A stretch of 50,053 nucleotides of DNA from Flavobacteriaceae bacterium UBA6268 (GCA_002440705.1 DJVA01000084.1:1-50053); one strand, 5' to 3'; positions 33,199 to 43,062 are shown, numbered from the stretch's first letter. Numbers and translations: made by a program. The notes: generated by a model from the letters alone, not told the origin.

Positions 33199-33810
33199 TT
33201 ACTCGCTGCGCTTTATTTTATAAATGACCCCATCCTCATAAAGTAATCTCACCTCGAACAGTAATAGTGTATCCAAAATATTCGTATAATTATCCAATAC
33301 ATTTATTTCATCTACTCCGCTCATCCTATCAGTTTCATAATCATTCACAACAAAAAAAAGGGTGTTCCCATCCAAGCCAGTAATCTTCATAGTACTGTAA
33401 TAATGCGACGTTGGATCTTTAAAATGGTAAACATCCCCAACATGGGGTTCGTTGAGGTATTCTTTTTCTAGGCTTTTTTGTACCCTGGCAAAATAAATAC
33501 CAATTAAAATAACACCTGCAATCAACATTAGGCCAGAATAATACCAAAAGGGTATTTTGGCTCCTTGTTTGGCAAAATCAAATTTGACCTTAATGGCCTG
33601 TGGCACCTCGCCAACGGTAAAGGTTCTCCTGCAAGAGTCACATTCCAAAATGTTTGTCTTTCCAAGAGAAAAGAACGGAATCCAATACAAATGACCATAC
33701 CTACCCCATATCACAAAATTCATAGAGGTAATGGCATTGCAGTTTGGACAAGTAACATTGTTGATTTTACCCTTTTTAATGACCGTACTGTTGTGTCCGT
33801 AAAAAATCAT
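33199..33810 (-). CDS. zinc-ribbon membrane protein, unknown
   Basis: 203 aa. N-terminal zinc ribbon CPNC ... CDSC (residues 20-23 and about 57-60) with YGHLYWIPFFSLGK between, as in the zinc-ribbon proteins of Bacteroidetes; one membrane helix (about 93-112, FWYYSGLMLIAGVILIGIYF) and a C-terminal beta-rich domain outside the membrane. The ATG overlaps the stop of the cyclase gene (ATGA). Function not known. Confidence 0.7.
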   Translation of the reverse strand: MIFYGHNSTVIKKGKINNVTCPNCNAITSMNFVIWGRYGHLYWIPFFSLGKTNILECDSCRRTFTVGEVPQAIKVKFDFAKQGAKIPFWYYSGLMLIAGVILIGIYFARVQKSLEKEYLNEPHVGDVYHFKDPTSHYYSTMKITGLDGNTLFFVVNDYETDRMSGVDEINVLDNYTNILDTLLLFEVRLLYEDGVIYKIKRSE

Positions 33811-34568
33811 GATGGTTGTTGTTTAGTAATCGCATATAAAACAGGCCTTGAAGGGGTTGCATCATTCACAAAAGGTGCAGTCTGTAAATCCAAAAAATAA
33901 CTACCATCCTTAATACGATTGCTCACATAAATAAATTCGGTAATGGTGGCGTCCAAGCGTGTTTTGTTGGGATAATTCCAGAAGGCTTTGTGGGCCAAGA
34001 GGGCCCCATCATCCTTTTCCTTATCAACGGAAGGTAAGTCAATCAATAAGTGCTTTACTCCTATTTCCCTCAAAAACGTAGCCACTTGCTCTTCCAGATA
34101 CGGCCAATTGGTGTTGGAGTATTTGCGTCGTCTCTTGGCCGGGGTATTGGGCAGGGTACGAATGATGACCGCTTCAGGTTTCTTTCCTGCAAGCAGTTTA
34201 ATCACCTGATTGGCCAAAATTACTTGATCTCCCTTTTTGTTTTCGGGAGCGATCGATATCAGTTCGGCCAAAAAAAAGGAGGTTTTCAACGATTTTTGCA
34301 CCGAATGGAATTCCTTGGTTATGTGCCCCACACATTCCGTATGGGTGCCATGTGCATGTGGGTTGAATGTAATTGTGTTGAAATTTACTGATGCCCCTTT
34401 TTGTACACTTCCCACCCAATTGCCCATCACTACTGGGTTCATTTTGGGCCGATCCTGGTACCAGGCCAACGGATTTGCTGCATTCGCAGTTAAGGGAATT
34501 GAAATATCCAATGGCTTCGACAAATCGATGGTGTACTGCTTTTTCTTGTGGGCAATTTGAGTTTTCAA
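33807..34568 (-). CDS. cyclase family (kynurenine formamidase-like) hydrolase
   Basis: 253 aa. The cyclase-family metal motif appears as HAHGTHTECVGH (canonical HxGTHxDxPxH), with DLSKPLDISIPL at the N-terminus and VKHLLIDLPSVDKEKDDG further on. The family uses metal to open or close amides such as N-formylkynurenine. The start is a TTG overlapping the hemW stop (TTGA), so it is translated in coupling with hemW. No signal peptide. Confidence 0.82.
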   Translation of the reverse strand: MKTQIAHKKKQYTIDLSKPLDISIPLTANAANPLAWYQDRPKMNPVVMGNWVGSVQKGASVNFNTITFNPHAHGTHTECVGHITKEFHSVQKSLKTSFFLAELISIAPENKKGDQVILANQVIKLLAGKKPEAVIIRTLPNTPAKRRRKYSNTNWPYLEEQVATFLREIGVKHLLIDLPSVDKEKDDGALLAHKAFWNYPNKTRLDATITEFIYVSNRIKDGSYFLDLQTAPFVNDATPSRPVLYAITKQQPS

Positions 34569-35713
34569 TCAAGCGGCTCTTTACTCTCTAAAGGTAGCAA
34601 GAAAAGATCACTTGCGATTCCGTCGCTTAAAAATTTCCCTTTTCGGGAAACGGTCAATGCATTTTCATGCAACACCAGCCTTCCGGCATTGAGATGGGAG
34701 GCAGCTTGGTCCAACAAATAGGTTTTGAAAAGTGTTCCAAAACTCCCTTCCACTTCCTCCAATTGGATGCCCCATTGGGTGCGGAGGCGGGTCATCACGT
34801 ATTCATTGTACCGATCCCTCTGTGAAAGCACTTCACGTTCTTGCGGCAATACATTGGTTTCCAAAGCTTTGATGTATCGGGAATTGTTAGATACGTTCCA
34901 AGTACGGGAAAGCCCATCATAACTGTGTGCTGAGGGGCCAACACCCATATAGGGTTTTCCCAGCCAATAGGCGAGGTTATTTTGGGATTCAAAGCCGGGT
35001 TTTCCAAAATTGGAGAATTCATAATTCACCAAACCCCAGTATGCAGTTTCGTCCAACAAAAGTTCGTAATGGGCTTTAGACATCTCCTCATCCACTGGGG
35101 GAACCAATCCTTTTTTGATGAAGCTTTCCAGGGCTGTTTTGGGCTCCACTGTAAGGGCATAACAGGACAGGTGTGGCACTTCCAACTGAAAGGCCCATTC
35201 CAGATTTTTTTTCCAACGGTCCAAGGGCATTTCGGGAATTCCATAGATGAGGTCGATACTGATATTTTCAAAATACTTTTGCGCATTCCTGATGGAGGCA
35301 AGTGCTTCTTGGGCATTGTGCGCGCGATGCATCAGTTTTAAATCTTCCTCAAAAAAGGATTGCACCCCAATGCTCAAACGGTTTACGGGACTGTTTGCCA
35401 GTTGTTTGATTTTTTCTTCGGAAAGGTCATCCGGATTGGCTTCAAGGGTGATTTCGGCATCATTGGAAACCGTGAAATGTTCATAAATGGCCTCGAACAC
35501 GTATTCCAATTCCTTCTCGGAAAGCAACGAAGGAGTCCCTCCCCCGAAATAGATCGTTTCAACGGTATCGGCAATCCCTTCCTTCCGCAGCCTCAATTCA
35601 TTCACCAAGCAACGCACCAATTCGCCCTTCTTTTTCATGGAGGTGGAAAAGTGAAAATCACAGTAATGGCAGGCCTGTTTGCAAAAAGGGATATGTAGGT
35701 ACAGGCTACTCAA
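34565..35713 (-). CDS. hemW: HemW, radical SAM haem chaperone
   Basis: 382 aa. The [4Fe-4S] motif CKQACHYC (residues 11-18) follows LYLHIPF; GGGTPSLL, EANPDDL, RLSIGVQSFFEEDLKLMHRAH and the HemW C-terminal domain (QRDRYNEYVMTRLRTQWGI, GKFLSDGIASDLFL) are all present. HemW binds haem and delivers it to respiratory proteins; it is not the coproporphyrinogen oxidase HemN. The start is a TTG at 35711-35713, the only one that keeps the N-terminus. Confidence 0.92.
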   Translation of the reverse strand: MSSLYLHIPFCKQACHYCDFHFSTSMKKKGELVRCLVNELRLRKEGIADTVETIYFGGGTPSLLSEKELEYVFEAIYEHFTVSNDAEITLEANPDDLSEEKIKQLANSPVNRLSIGVQSFFEEDLKLMHRAHNAQEALASIRNAQKYFENISIDLIYGIPEMPLDRWKKNLEWAFQLEVPHLSCYALTVEPKTALESFIKKGLVPPVDEEMSKAHYELLLDETAYWGLVNYEFSNFGKPGFESQNNLAYWLGKPYMGVGPSAHSYDGLSRTWNVSNNSRYIKALETNVLPQEREVLSQRDRYNEYVMTRLRTQWGIQLEEVEGSFGTLFKTYLLDQAASHLNAGRLVLHENALTVSRKGKFLSDGIASDLFLLPLESKEPLD

Positions 35714-35723
35714 TTTTGAGATG

Positions 35724-36476
35724 TTATGATGAAGATTTCAGCCAAACAATCAGAAATGAAATGGCAAAGGCACTAAAGGCATAGGTCATCATACTGACAA
35801 AAAATAGCAGTAGTGATTTTATGAACACCCAAACCTTATACTTTTTTTGGCGAAAAAAGGAAAGCATGGCATAACAAAAATACCCATGCATCACTACAAT
35901 GGCCAAGTATTGGAACTTTGGGGTTACGTACTGGATGAACAACATGTTCAAAGTGGTTACGATGGTGTAAAAGCCAATCAAATAAAAAGCGATGGCAATG
36001 TATTCGGCCAAGCGATAACTTTTGTAAAAAAACAGTTTGAGGAACAATCCCAATGTAAAAGCGAATACAAAAAGGAATTTGTCGATGTGGGAAAGCATAT
36101 AATTGCGTGCTCCCAGGAGTAATTGCTTTTTGGTTTCGTCGGTAACTTCGATGGTGGAGTTTTGGAAAGGATCGAAATCGATCAACGCCCGAACCAAAAG
36201 GTATACCACCGAAAAGAGGATGAAAAAAGCCACGGGTCGGTAATAGGTTTTACGCTTTCCTCCAAGATATTCCCTAAAAAGCCTTCCAGGGGCTGTGAAA
36301 AGCATTCGCAAAGTAACCAACAAGGGTGCATCCACCGAAAATACAGTCTCCACAAAATCATGAAACGTTTCGGCAAACGTAACCTTATCAATACGGGTTC
36401 TTTGCCCGCATTCGGGGCAATAGGCAGCACTTACCTTCGTCCCACAATTTTTGCACTGTTTCCCTTCGATTTCCAT
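35724..36476 (-). CDS. DUF3667 membrane protein
   Basis: 250 aa. N-terminal zinc ribbon CKNCGTKVSAAYCPECGQ, then the DUF3667 signature (TFAETFHDFVETVFSVDAPLLVTLRMLFTAPGRLFREYLGGKRKTYYRPVAFF in pieces) and five or so membrane helices. The family is widespread in Bacteroidetes and of unknown role. It lies 3 bp downstream of ruvC and 10 bp upstream of hemW. Confidence 0.88.
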   Translation of the reverse strand: MEIEGKQCKNCGTKVSAAYCPECGQRTRIDKVTFAETFHDFVETVFSVDAPLLVTLRMLFTAPGRLFREYLGGKRKTYYRPVAFFILFSVVYLLVRALIDFDPFQNSTIEVTDETKKQLLLGARNYMLSHIDKFLFVFAFTLGLFLKLFFYKSYRLAEYIAIAFYLIGFYTIVTTLNMLFIQYVTPKFQYLAIVVMHGYFCYAMLSFFRQKKYKVWVFIKSLLLFFVSMMTYAFSAFAISFLIVWLKSSS

Positions 36477-36479
36477 GAA

Positions 36480-37031
36480 CTACCCAATTCGGTCTTCATT
36501 TTGTTTAACAAAAGCGGCCCAGCCACTGTAGGCCTTCCCGGCCGTAACCGCACCATCATTGTAGAAATGGCAAACCGCAGCTGCCAACCCATCGGTACTA
36601 TCCAAGTTCTTGGGCAGTTCCTTGAGGTGCAACAGCTGTTGGAGCATTTTGGCCACTTGTTCTTTGCTGGCATTTCCATTGCCTGTAATGGCCATTTTAA
36701 TTTTTTTAGGAGAATATTCCGTAATGGGAACCTGTCTCGAAAGCCCGGCCGCCATAGCAACGCCTTGTGCCCGACCCAACTTAAGCATGGATTGGACGTT
36801 CTTTCCAAAGAATGGGGCCTCGATGGCAATTTCATCGGGGTGAAACGTATCGATCAATGCCAGGGTACGTTCGAAAATGTGTTTCAGGCGGAGGTAATGG
36901 TCGTCATATTTGGACAACTGGAGTTCGTTCAGCTGTAGGAATTCCATTTTCTTACCCACTACTTTTATCAGGCCAAAGCCCATGACGCTGGTACCTGGAT
37001 CGATTCCTAAAATGATTTTTTCAACGGCCAT
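36480..37031 (-). CDS. ruvC: RuvC, Holliday junction resolvase
   Basis: 183 aa. ILGIDPGTSVMGFGLI with Asp11, AIEAPFFGKN with Glu71, and DSTDGLAAAVCHF with acidic residues around 144-147: the complete acidic active site of RuvC. It cuts Holliday junctions with RuvAB in recombination repair. Divergent from the gene at 37061 with only 29 bp between. Confidence 0.95.
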   Translation of the reverse strand: MAVEKIILGIDPGTSVMGFGLIKVVGKKMEFLQLNELQLSKYDDHYLRLKHIFERTLALIDTFHPDEIAIEAPFFGKNVQSMLKLGRAQGVAMAAGLSRQVPITEYSPKKIKMAITGNGNASKEQVAKMLQQLLHLKELPKNLDSTDGLAAAVCHFYNDGAVTAGKAYSGWAAFVKQNEDRIG

Positions 37032-37060
37032 TGGTAAAACTTTCCTATTTTCGTATTGCT

Positions 37061-38002
37061 ATGGTTGCCCTACCCTACAAAGCTAAGCAATATGGCTGGT
37101 TTGCCCTAAAGGTATGCATTCTGGCGGTTGCTTTCTATTTCATTTTACAAAAATTACTGGTAACAGAGGGTGCGTTGGTGCAAGAAGTTTTCCGGGCCCT
37201 CTCTTGGGAACGCGGGTTATCCGTGGCAAGCTTTTTCTTTTTGGCTGGCCTAAACTGGTATTTAGAGATTTTAAAGTGGAAGGTGCTTGCTTCAACGATC
37301 AAAAAAATAACCTTCTGGGATGCCTTACGGCAGTCCTTGGCTGCCTTAACGGTTTCGCTCGCCACTCCCCAACGTTTGGGCGATTACGCTGCCAAAGCTT
37401 TATTCTATGAACCACATTGCCGAAAGCGAATTCTCCTGTTGAATTTTTTTCATCAAGGCTCCCAAATGGCCATAACCCTAATCATGGGGTTATTGGGTTT
37501 AGTGTTAAGCAAACCTCTTCTGAACTGGTCTATTGCTCCTTCAAAATTTTTTGGTTGGGCTGTGGTTTTGCTTTTTCTTGGGGTACTATTCGTTAAGTTC
37601 CAAAACAAGCAGCTCTTGCTGAAAGGATTGACCATTCGCAAAATCCTGAACCACGCAGCTAAAATTCCGCTCAAAAGACGGTGGCGCATTGCAATCCTAT
37701 CCTTGTTGCGTTATTTGGTTTTCTCGACCTTATTTTATCTTCTTTTACGATTTTTTGGGGCAGAGAACACTATTTGGGAAGTCTACCCGTTGTTGATGTT
37801 GCTATACCTATTGGTTTCAATGATTCCCGTTTTTTTGGTTGCGGATGTAATCGTTAGGGGTAGCGTTGCAGTGTGGTTATTCTCATTTATTGGATTGAAT
37901 GAGCTTACTGTGCTCTCCACGGTATTGGTTATGTGGCTACTGAATTTTATGTTGCCTGCCTTATGGGGCAGCTTTTATGTCATTAAATGGCAACCCAAAT
38001 GA
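37061..38002 (+). CDS. polytopic membrane protein (LPG synthase TM/flippase-like)
   Basis: 313 aa from the ATG at 37061 (frame open from a TTG at 37031, inside the ruvC start). About eight membrane helices and the short conserved spots LATPQRLGDYAAKALF and LVADVIVRGSVAVWLF recall the lysylphosphatidylglycerol synthase TM family (DUF2155/UPF0104-like), proposed lipid or lipid-linked sugar flippases. The following GT2 gene overlaps it by 16 bp, so the two may act on one lipid-linked glycan. Substrate unknown. Confidence 0.7.
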   Translation: MVALPYKAKQYGWFALKVCILAVAFYFILQKLLVTEGALVQEVFRALSWERGLSVASFFFLAGLNWYLEILKWKVLASTIKKITFWDALRQSLAALTVSLATPQRLGDYAAKALFYEPHCRKRILLLNFFHQGSQMAITLIMGLLGLVLSKPLLNWSIAPSKFFGWAVVLLFLGVLFVKFQNKQLLLKGLTIRKILNHAAKIPLKRRWRIAILSLLRYLVFSTLFYLLLRFFGAENTIWEVYPLLMLLYLLVSMIPVFLVADVIVRGSVAVWLFSFIGLNELTVLSTVLVMWLLNFMLPALWGSFYVIKWQPK

Positions 38003-39123
38003 TTCTTTTTTTAACCATTGTATTGGTACTTTATACGGCAACCCTACTATGGATATGGGTAGGCCAATGGAAGCTTCCACGAACCCATAAGCTGTCTATT
38101 ACGCCCAAAACAGGTTTTACCATCATTGTGCCCTATCGGAACGAGTCGCAAAATTTACCAGGATTGTTGCAATCGCTGTTACAACTAAGTTATCCTTCAA
38201 CGCTTTTTGAAGTCTACTTTGTAAATGATGCTTCCGAGGACGATTCCACAGCAATCATTACGCATTACATGAAGGAGGCCCATTTTAGGTATTCCATTCT
38301 TGAAAACCAGCGGTTTTCCGGTGCCCCAAAAAAAGATGCCATCCTTCACGCCGTAAAACAAGGGAACTTCCCATGGATGGTAACAACGGACGCCGATTGT
38401 ACAGTGCCAAGGGCTTGGTTGGAATGGTACGATCAAATCATCCAGAGCAAAAGTTCAAAAATGGTTTGTGGCCCCGTATGGATTGATGCCGGAGAACGTT
38501 TTTTGGAACAATTTCAGTTATGGGATGTATTGGCACTGCAAGCCGCCACGTTTTCAGGATTTGGATGGCGACGTCCTTTTTTGTGCAATGGGGCCAATCT
38601 TGCCTTTAAGGCGAGTGCCTTTTTTGAAGTAAACGGTTATGAAGGGAATAACAACTTGGCTTCAGGGGACGATGTTTTTTTATTGGAAAAAATAAAACGG
38701 TTATATCCTAATGAGATTCGATTTGTAAAAAATCCGATGGCTTCCGTACAAACTAAACCCCAAAATAGCCTGAAAAAAGTACTGGCACAACGCATCCGTT
38801 GGGCTTCCAAAACTTCCAAAATCCACGATCCTTTATCAAAAATGATTGGCAGTGTGGTTTTTTTAACCAATATGGCTTTTATTTTGGCTTTTGTGAGTTG
38901 CTTTATCTATCCCATGCAAATCGCGTATTTTGCCTTATTTCTCTTGCTTAAATTATGCGTTGATTTTGTATTGCTGGCTACGATGGCCTCCTTTTTCAGG
39001 CGTTCGGTTGTTTCACTCTCTATTTGGTTGAGCCATTTGTCCTATCCATTTATGGTGGTTTGGGTATTTGTGAACAGTTGGAAGGGCTCTTACGAATGGA
39101 AAGGGCGAACTTTTAAAAAATAA
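37987..39123 (+). CDS. membrane-bound GT2 glycosyltransferase
   Basis: 378 aa. N-terminal membrane anchor (residues 5-25), GT-A domain with VNDASEDDS (81-86), TTDADC (DxD-like) and QRIRW (QxxRW, the processive GT2 motif, near 275), then two or three membrane helices at the C-terminus. It adds sugars at the membrane, perhaps to a lipid. Overlaps the flippase-like gene upstream by 16 bp. Confidence 0.85.
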   Translation: MATQMILFLTIVLVLYTATLLWIWVGQWKLPRTHKLSITPKTGFTIIVPYRNESQNLPGLLQSLLQLSYPSTLFEVYFVNDASEDDSTAIITHYMKEAHFRYSILENQRFSGAPKKDAILHAVKQGNFPWMVTTDADCTVPRAWLEWYDQIIQSKSSKMVCGPVWIDAGERFLEQFQLWDVLALQAATFSGFGWRRPFLCNGANLAFKASAFFEVNGYEGNNNLASGDDVFLLEKIKRLYPNEIRFVKNPMASVQTKPQNSLKKVLAQRIRWASKTSKIHDPLSKMIGSVVFLTNMAFILAFVSCFIYPMQIAYFALFLLLKLCVDFVLLATMASFFRRSVVSLSIWLSHLSYPFMVVWVFVNSWKGSYEWKGRTFKK

Positions 39124-39173
39124 GGGGAGTTTCAATTATTTTTTTACCTTTAATGCTACCAAATCAACTCATT

Positions 39174-40043
39174 ATGAAACGCCTACTCCTTCTTTTCGCT
39201 TGCTGCATTTCAGGGATGCTCTATGCCCAACAAACGTATACCGTTAATGGGGAAGTACTTTCCTTATATACCGAGGTCGAAGGCCCCATGACATTATTGT
39301 GGAACAGCATTGATGGGGAATACCGTTATTTTATCGAAAAGAACGGACAAATTTCAGAATTGAAAAACACCAAAAAAGAGGGTAAGTTCCTTGAGGAATA
39401 TAAAGCCACCCTCGAAAGCATGTCCGGAGATGTGACCATAGACCTCTTCGATATCAAACTTACCCTGCCCTCCTTGAAGGAGGCTGTTGAATCCTACAAC
39501 AGCCGGGTAGACCCAAATTATCAATACGATTCAACCGCTGGAGGGCTAAAGGGTCGTTTAGGTGGTTTTGTGGGCATTACCAACTATCCCTACTTCGTGA
39601 ACCCTGAAAATGCGCAACTGTTGCAAGTTGGGGCCGAGCTAGAGGTAATGGACGCTGTAAAATTGCAACGCCATAGTATTGTTTTTCAATTCCGTCAAAT
39701 TTTTGCAAGTTCCAGCTATGATTTTTCCTCTTCCCAATTAATGCTCAACTACCGTTTTAAATTCATCAATACGCAAAGTGTATCTGCGTTTGTAAATGCT
39801 AAAATTGCTGGATACAACTACATTTCACAGGACATCGACGTTCCTCAAGGAAACGGGGAAGCGACCAACATTGCAGGGTCCGGAGGGGAGTTCCAAGCGC
39901 CCTTTGCTTTTGGATTGGGGGTAGATATCGCTCTTGGAAATGGCTATTTAACGCTGCAATACCAGGACATAGTCGCACTCAATTTGGACGACAATGGGGA
40001 TTTCCCCGTCGATATTGCCGTTGGGTATAAGTTCAATTTGTAA
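39174..40043 (+). CDS. outer-membrane-type secreted protein
   Basis: 289 aa from the ATG at 39174, where the signal peptide KRLLLLFACCISGMLYAQ starts; the frame is open from 39153. The C-terminal part alternates hydrophobic strands (AFGLGVDIALGNGYLTLQYQ, DIAVGYKFNL) and ends in an aromatic-x-Leu pattern as in beta-barrels. No family recognised. It converges with, and overlaps by 11 bp, the TonB-like lipoprotein gene. Confidence 0.65.
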   Translation: MKRLLLLFACCISGMLYAQQTYTVNGEVLSLYTEVEGPMTLLWNSIDGEYRYFIEKNGQISELKNTKKEGKFLEEYKATLESMSGDVTIDLFDIKLTLPSLKEAVESYNSRVDPNYQYDSTAGGLKGRLGGFVGITNYPYFVNPENAQLLQVGAELEVMDAVKLQRHSIVFQFRQIFASSSYDFSSSQLMLNYRFKFINTQSVSAFVNAKIAGYNYISQDIDVPQGNGEATNIAGSGGEFQAPFAFGLGVDIALGNGYLTLQYQDIVALNLDDNGDFPVDIAVGYKFNL

Positions 40044-40524
40044 TCTTTTCCGAACGGATCACCACCGGCAAGGTAAATTGTGCCCGCACTGGAACCCCTC
40101 TTTTATATGCAGGGGCAGGTTTAGGTAGTGCTTCAAGACTTTCCTGAAAAATGCGCTGAATTTCGGGAATCTTTACCAAGGTAAGGCTGTCCATGGCAAG
40201 ATCCAACAAACCAATACGGCCATTGGGATCCACTTCCATTTTCAACCACACGGTATCCCAAATGGATTGGTGTGCCACCACCTGTTGTTGGGACAGCTGA
40301 TGTTCCAAAGATTGGGTAATGGTTTTTTGGAAACAGTTCTTCTGAGCTTCCTGCGCTATCAAATCGTCACATCCTGGAAAGGCTGGGAAGGTATCCACAT
40401 CGGTCCAATTGATGGATTTCAATTCTTCTTCGTAAATGGATTCCGATGAAATCTTTTCCGTAGAAAAATATTGGCATGAAGCAAAAACACACAAGCTTCC
40501 TATGATCGCTATGGCGTATTTCAT
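40033..40524 (-). CDS. TonB C-terminal-like lipoprotein
   Basis: 163 aa from the ATG at 40524, which gives a lipoprotein signal (AIIGSLCVFASC, Cys17); the longer frame to 40773 runs into the DUF456 gene. The C-terminal half (WLKMEVDPNGRIGLLDLAMDSL ... IQRIFQESLEALPKPAPAYKRGVPVRAQFTLPVVI) has the strand order of the TonB/energy-transducer C-terminal domain. No membrane anchor helix, so it may be a periplasmic or outer-membrane protein and not a true TonB. Confidence 0.7.
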   Translation of the reverse strand: MKYAIAIIGSLCVFASCQYFSTEKISSESIYEEELKSINWTDVDTFPAFPGCDDLIAQEAQKNCFQKTITQSLEHQLSQQQVVAHQSIWDTVWLKMEVDPNGRIGLLDLAMDSLTLVKIPEIQRIFQESLEALPKPAPAYKRGVPVRAQFTLPVVIRSEKITN

Positions 40525-40612
40525 ATTGTAAAAGTACGCAAATAAAGGCATTGAAAGTAGGACTTTGCCAGGTTGTAACGATTCTGTAAATTCTGCGTCT
40601 GATGTTTTTGCT

Positions 40613-41116
40613 ATGGCAGATCTATTATTGGTTTTTTTTGGATTTCTTCTCATGCTCATAGGCATTGCAGGAAGCATCTTACCGGTGTTGCCAGGCACCC
40701 CCATTTCTTGGTTGGGACTCGTAGTATTGTATTTGGCCCCATCGATCCCTTTTGACTGGACTTTTATTATCATAACGGGGGTTGTGGCACTTACTATTTA
40801 TGTTCTTGACTACCTAATACCCGCGATGGGCACCAAACGTTTTGGTGGCAGCAGGGCGGGAGCATGGGGCACAACCATTGGGTTGTTGGTAGGGATTATA
40901 GCCCCTATTCCCTTCGGCATATTGATTGGCCCTTTTGTGGGAGCTTTGGTTGGCGAATTGTTGTTCAACAATACAGAAGGGCCCCAAGCCTTCAAAGCGG
41001 CTGTGGGGTCCTTCATTGGTTTTTTGGCCTCTACCTTTTTAAAATTCTTTGCGACCTTAGTGTACCTCGGCCTTTTTATTTATCAAGTAATTGTGCATTG
41101 GGAACAGCTTTTTTAA
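40613..41116 (+). CDS. DUF456 membrane protein
   Basis: 167 aa from the ATG at 40613; the frame is open from 40565. Four or more membrane helices with the DUF456 features LPGTPISWLGL, YVLDYLIPAMGTKRFGGS and GIIAPIPFGILIGPFVGALVGEL. Function unknown. It is divergent from the TonB-like lipoprotein and overlaps the convergent lipoprotein by 4 bp. Confidence 0.85.
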   Translation: MADLLLVFFGFLLMLIGIAGSILPVLPGTPISWLGLVVLYLAPSIPFDWTFIIITGVVALTIYVLDYLIPAMGTKRFGGSRAGAWGTTIGLLVGIIAPIPFGILIGPFVGALVGELLFNNTEGPQAFKAAVGSFIGFLASTFLKFFATLVYLGLFIYQVIVHWEQLF

Positions 41117-41883
41117 TGCCGCGTTGGGTCAAAGGGAAATTGATCTTGTTGATCGGGATAGCCATCGGCATCGGAATCGCGGACTTCGTCATTGATAATC
41201 AATAGTTGAAAGCTAATAGGCAAAAACGTGTCAAAAACAACGGCATCAAATTCGGCAGTTGGGGCCACCGAAACAGAAAGCGACGCAAATGTGGCGTTCA
41301 GGGAAGGTTCGTACATACTATTGGCCCATACTAAAGCCGTAAAATTTCCGAACCGAAGGAGTCGCGCCCCAAAAGTATTCTGAAAACTACCGCCAATGGT
41401 CCCTGTTTGCGTTGTGGTACAGAGCACCTGGGGGGTTCCATTAAACCCAAGGATGCTGAACATGGTATTGATTTCGAATGCCAGGATATCATTTACGTCC
41501 ACATTTCCTTGAAAGGTAGAAGTTGGTACGTAACGCCAAACTACATTGTTATCGTCGCGTACCACGTTTACACCCAAAGTGGCGGTTTGTTGTATTAAAA
41601 CCTCGGTGGCCGTGTACCCTTGGGGCATGGTAAACCCTAATCCCGGATATTGACTGTGGATAAATTGCGCTCCAGGATTACTGATGGTTGGTATTTGGGT
41701 TAACGGAACGGGTAAGCCATGGGCATAATCCCAGTACAAGGCTGTGGGCCCTGTAACCGTATTGCAAATTTGGGAATTGAAATTTTGAAAGTTATTTGCC
41801 TGATTGGTATTGTTATTATCGTCTTTGCTGCAGGAAACCACTAGAATTGAAAGCAAAAAAGAAAGGATTGTGACTTGTTTCAT
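41113..41883 (-). CDS. secreted lipoprotein, unknown
   Basis: 256 aa. Lipobox VVSC (Cys18) after a typical signal, then an Asn-rich linker and a single beta-rich domain. It ends in DSDADGYPDQQDQFPFDP, a short calcium-binding type (thrombospondin-3-like) Asp repeat. No family recognised. Confidence 0.65.
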   Translation of the reverse strand: MKQVTILSFLLSILVVSCSKDDNNNTNQANNFQNFNSQICNTVTGPTALYWDYAHGLPVPLTQIPTISNPGAQFIHSQYPGLGFTMPQGYTATEVLIQQTATLGVNVVRDDNNVVWRYVPTSTFQGNVDVNDILAFEINTMFSILGFNGTPQVLCTTTQTGTIGGSFQNTFGARLLRFGNFTALVWANSMYEPSLNATFASLSVSVAPTAEFDAVVFDTFLPISFQLLIINDEVRDSDADGYPDQQDQFPFDPTRH

Positions 41884-41988
41884 TTGGTGTTTTTACCCTC
41901 ACATCGTACCCGATCAAAAATGTCATCAAAACTTAATTTTTTTTTGAAGAACGACCCGCCCAAGCTTAAGTAGTTTTGGCAGGTATTT

Positions 41989-43053
41989 TTAGAGCGGAAT
42001 CTTTATAAGGGTCACGACCCCACTTTTTTGTGGATTGTTTTTTAGATCAAATTCGAAATTGCCTGCATAGAGGGTTTCAAGTCTGGAAATGATATTGGCA
42101 AGGCCAATTCCCAAGGGCTGTTCATCTAGTGGCAATGGTTTGCCATTGTTTTGAATGGTGCAAACCAGAAAGCCTTTCTCGATCCGCGACGTCACCCCAA
42201 TCTCCAATCGGTCATGCGTCATGGAAAACCCATGTTTCAGGGAATTTTCCAAAATGGGTTGCAACAGCAAGGGAGGAACTTGGACATGGAGCGTTTCATC
42301 GGCCAGATTCCATTGAATATCGAGTTTATTATCGTACCTAATTTTTTCAATGTCCAGGTATCGTTGAAGCAATTGAATTTCTTCTTTAAAGGCAATAAAC
42401 CGGGTATCCCGTAGCAACAAGGTTTGCCTTAGCATTTCACTTAAATCGACAATGCTGTTCTGGGCTTTCTCAGGATCGTGCACAATTAGGGAGGCAATAT
42501 CGTTTAAAGTGTTGAACAAAAAGTGAGGCTGTAGCTGCATCTGTAGGGACTTTACTTTGGAGTCCAACAACTGGGCCTTCAATTTGGACTCCCTTACCTG
42601 GAAATCTTTCTGCTTTTTGAAGTAATCGTAAGCATACACGATGACCGCAGAGCAGAAATAGAGGAAAAAGTTGTAATCCGTACCCAATAGGGCCCTGGAA
42701 TAGACATAGTCCCAAGTCAATGGATCATGGGTACCGGAAATCAAATTACTGATCACGATTTGGGACGCCACCGAATAAAAGGTCAGCGCTACACCAAAAA
42801 AAAGGTGCAATAAAAATCCTACCCAGTTGGCAACTTTATGCGACTGAAGTAAGTACCGAACAAAAAATAGGGCAAAAAAAACAAAAACAAATTTTGCCGT
42901 ATAGCGCACCACGGCATTCTCTGTCAAATCCACCCAGGAATAATTATCATAACCCATCCCTTCCCATTGCGCCAAGATCCCGCTAACCACTGACACGACA
43001 AAAGCGATTGCGTAGAATAGCAACAAATATTTTACGAGGGTCTTATCGAACAT
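41989..43053 (-). CDS. LytS-type sensor histidine kinase
   Basis: 354 aa. Four membrane helices (about 8-28, 52-70, 80-100 and 128-145), a coiled linker, the His_kinase domain LQPHFLFNTLNDI (His177) and an HATPase_c domain with PILENSLKHGF and GIGLANIISRLETLY. This is the LytS/YehU type, with no extracellular sensor domain of note. It lies 9 bp after the LytTR regulator gene, its partner. Confidence 0.92.
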   Translation of the reverse strand: MFDKTLVKYLLLFYAIAFVVSVVSGILAQWEGMGYDNYSWVDLTENAVVRYTAKFVFVFFALFFVRYLLQSHKVANWVGFLLHLFFGVALTFYSVASQIVISNLISGTHDPLTWDYVYSRALLGTDYNFFLYFCSAVIVYAYDYFKKQKDFQVRESKLKAQLLDSKVKSLQMQLQPHFLFNTLNDIASLIVHDPEKAQNSIVDLSEMLRQTLLLRDTRFIAFKEEIQLLQRYLDIEKIRYDNKLDIQWNLADETLHVQVPPLLLQPILENSLKHGFSMTHDRLEIGVTSRIEKGFLVCTIQNNGKPLPLDEQPLGIGLANIISRLETLYAGNFEFDLKNNPQKSGVVTLIKIPL

Positions 43054-43062
43054 GGGCAGTCT

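Noticed and set aside
36123..36938. 271-aa open frame on the plus strand
   Set aside because: Antisense to DUF3667 and ruvC, both with clear conserved motifs.
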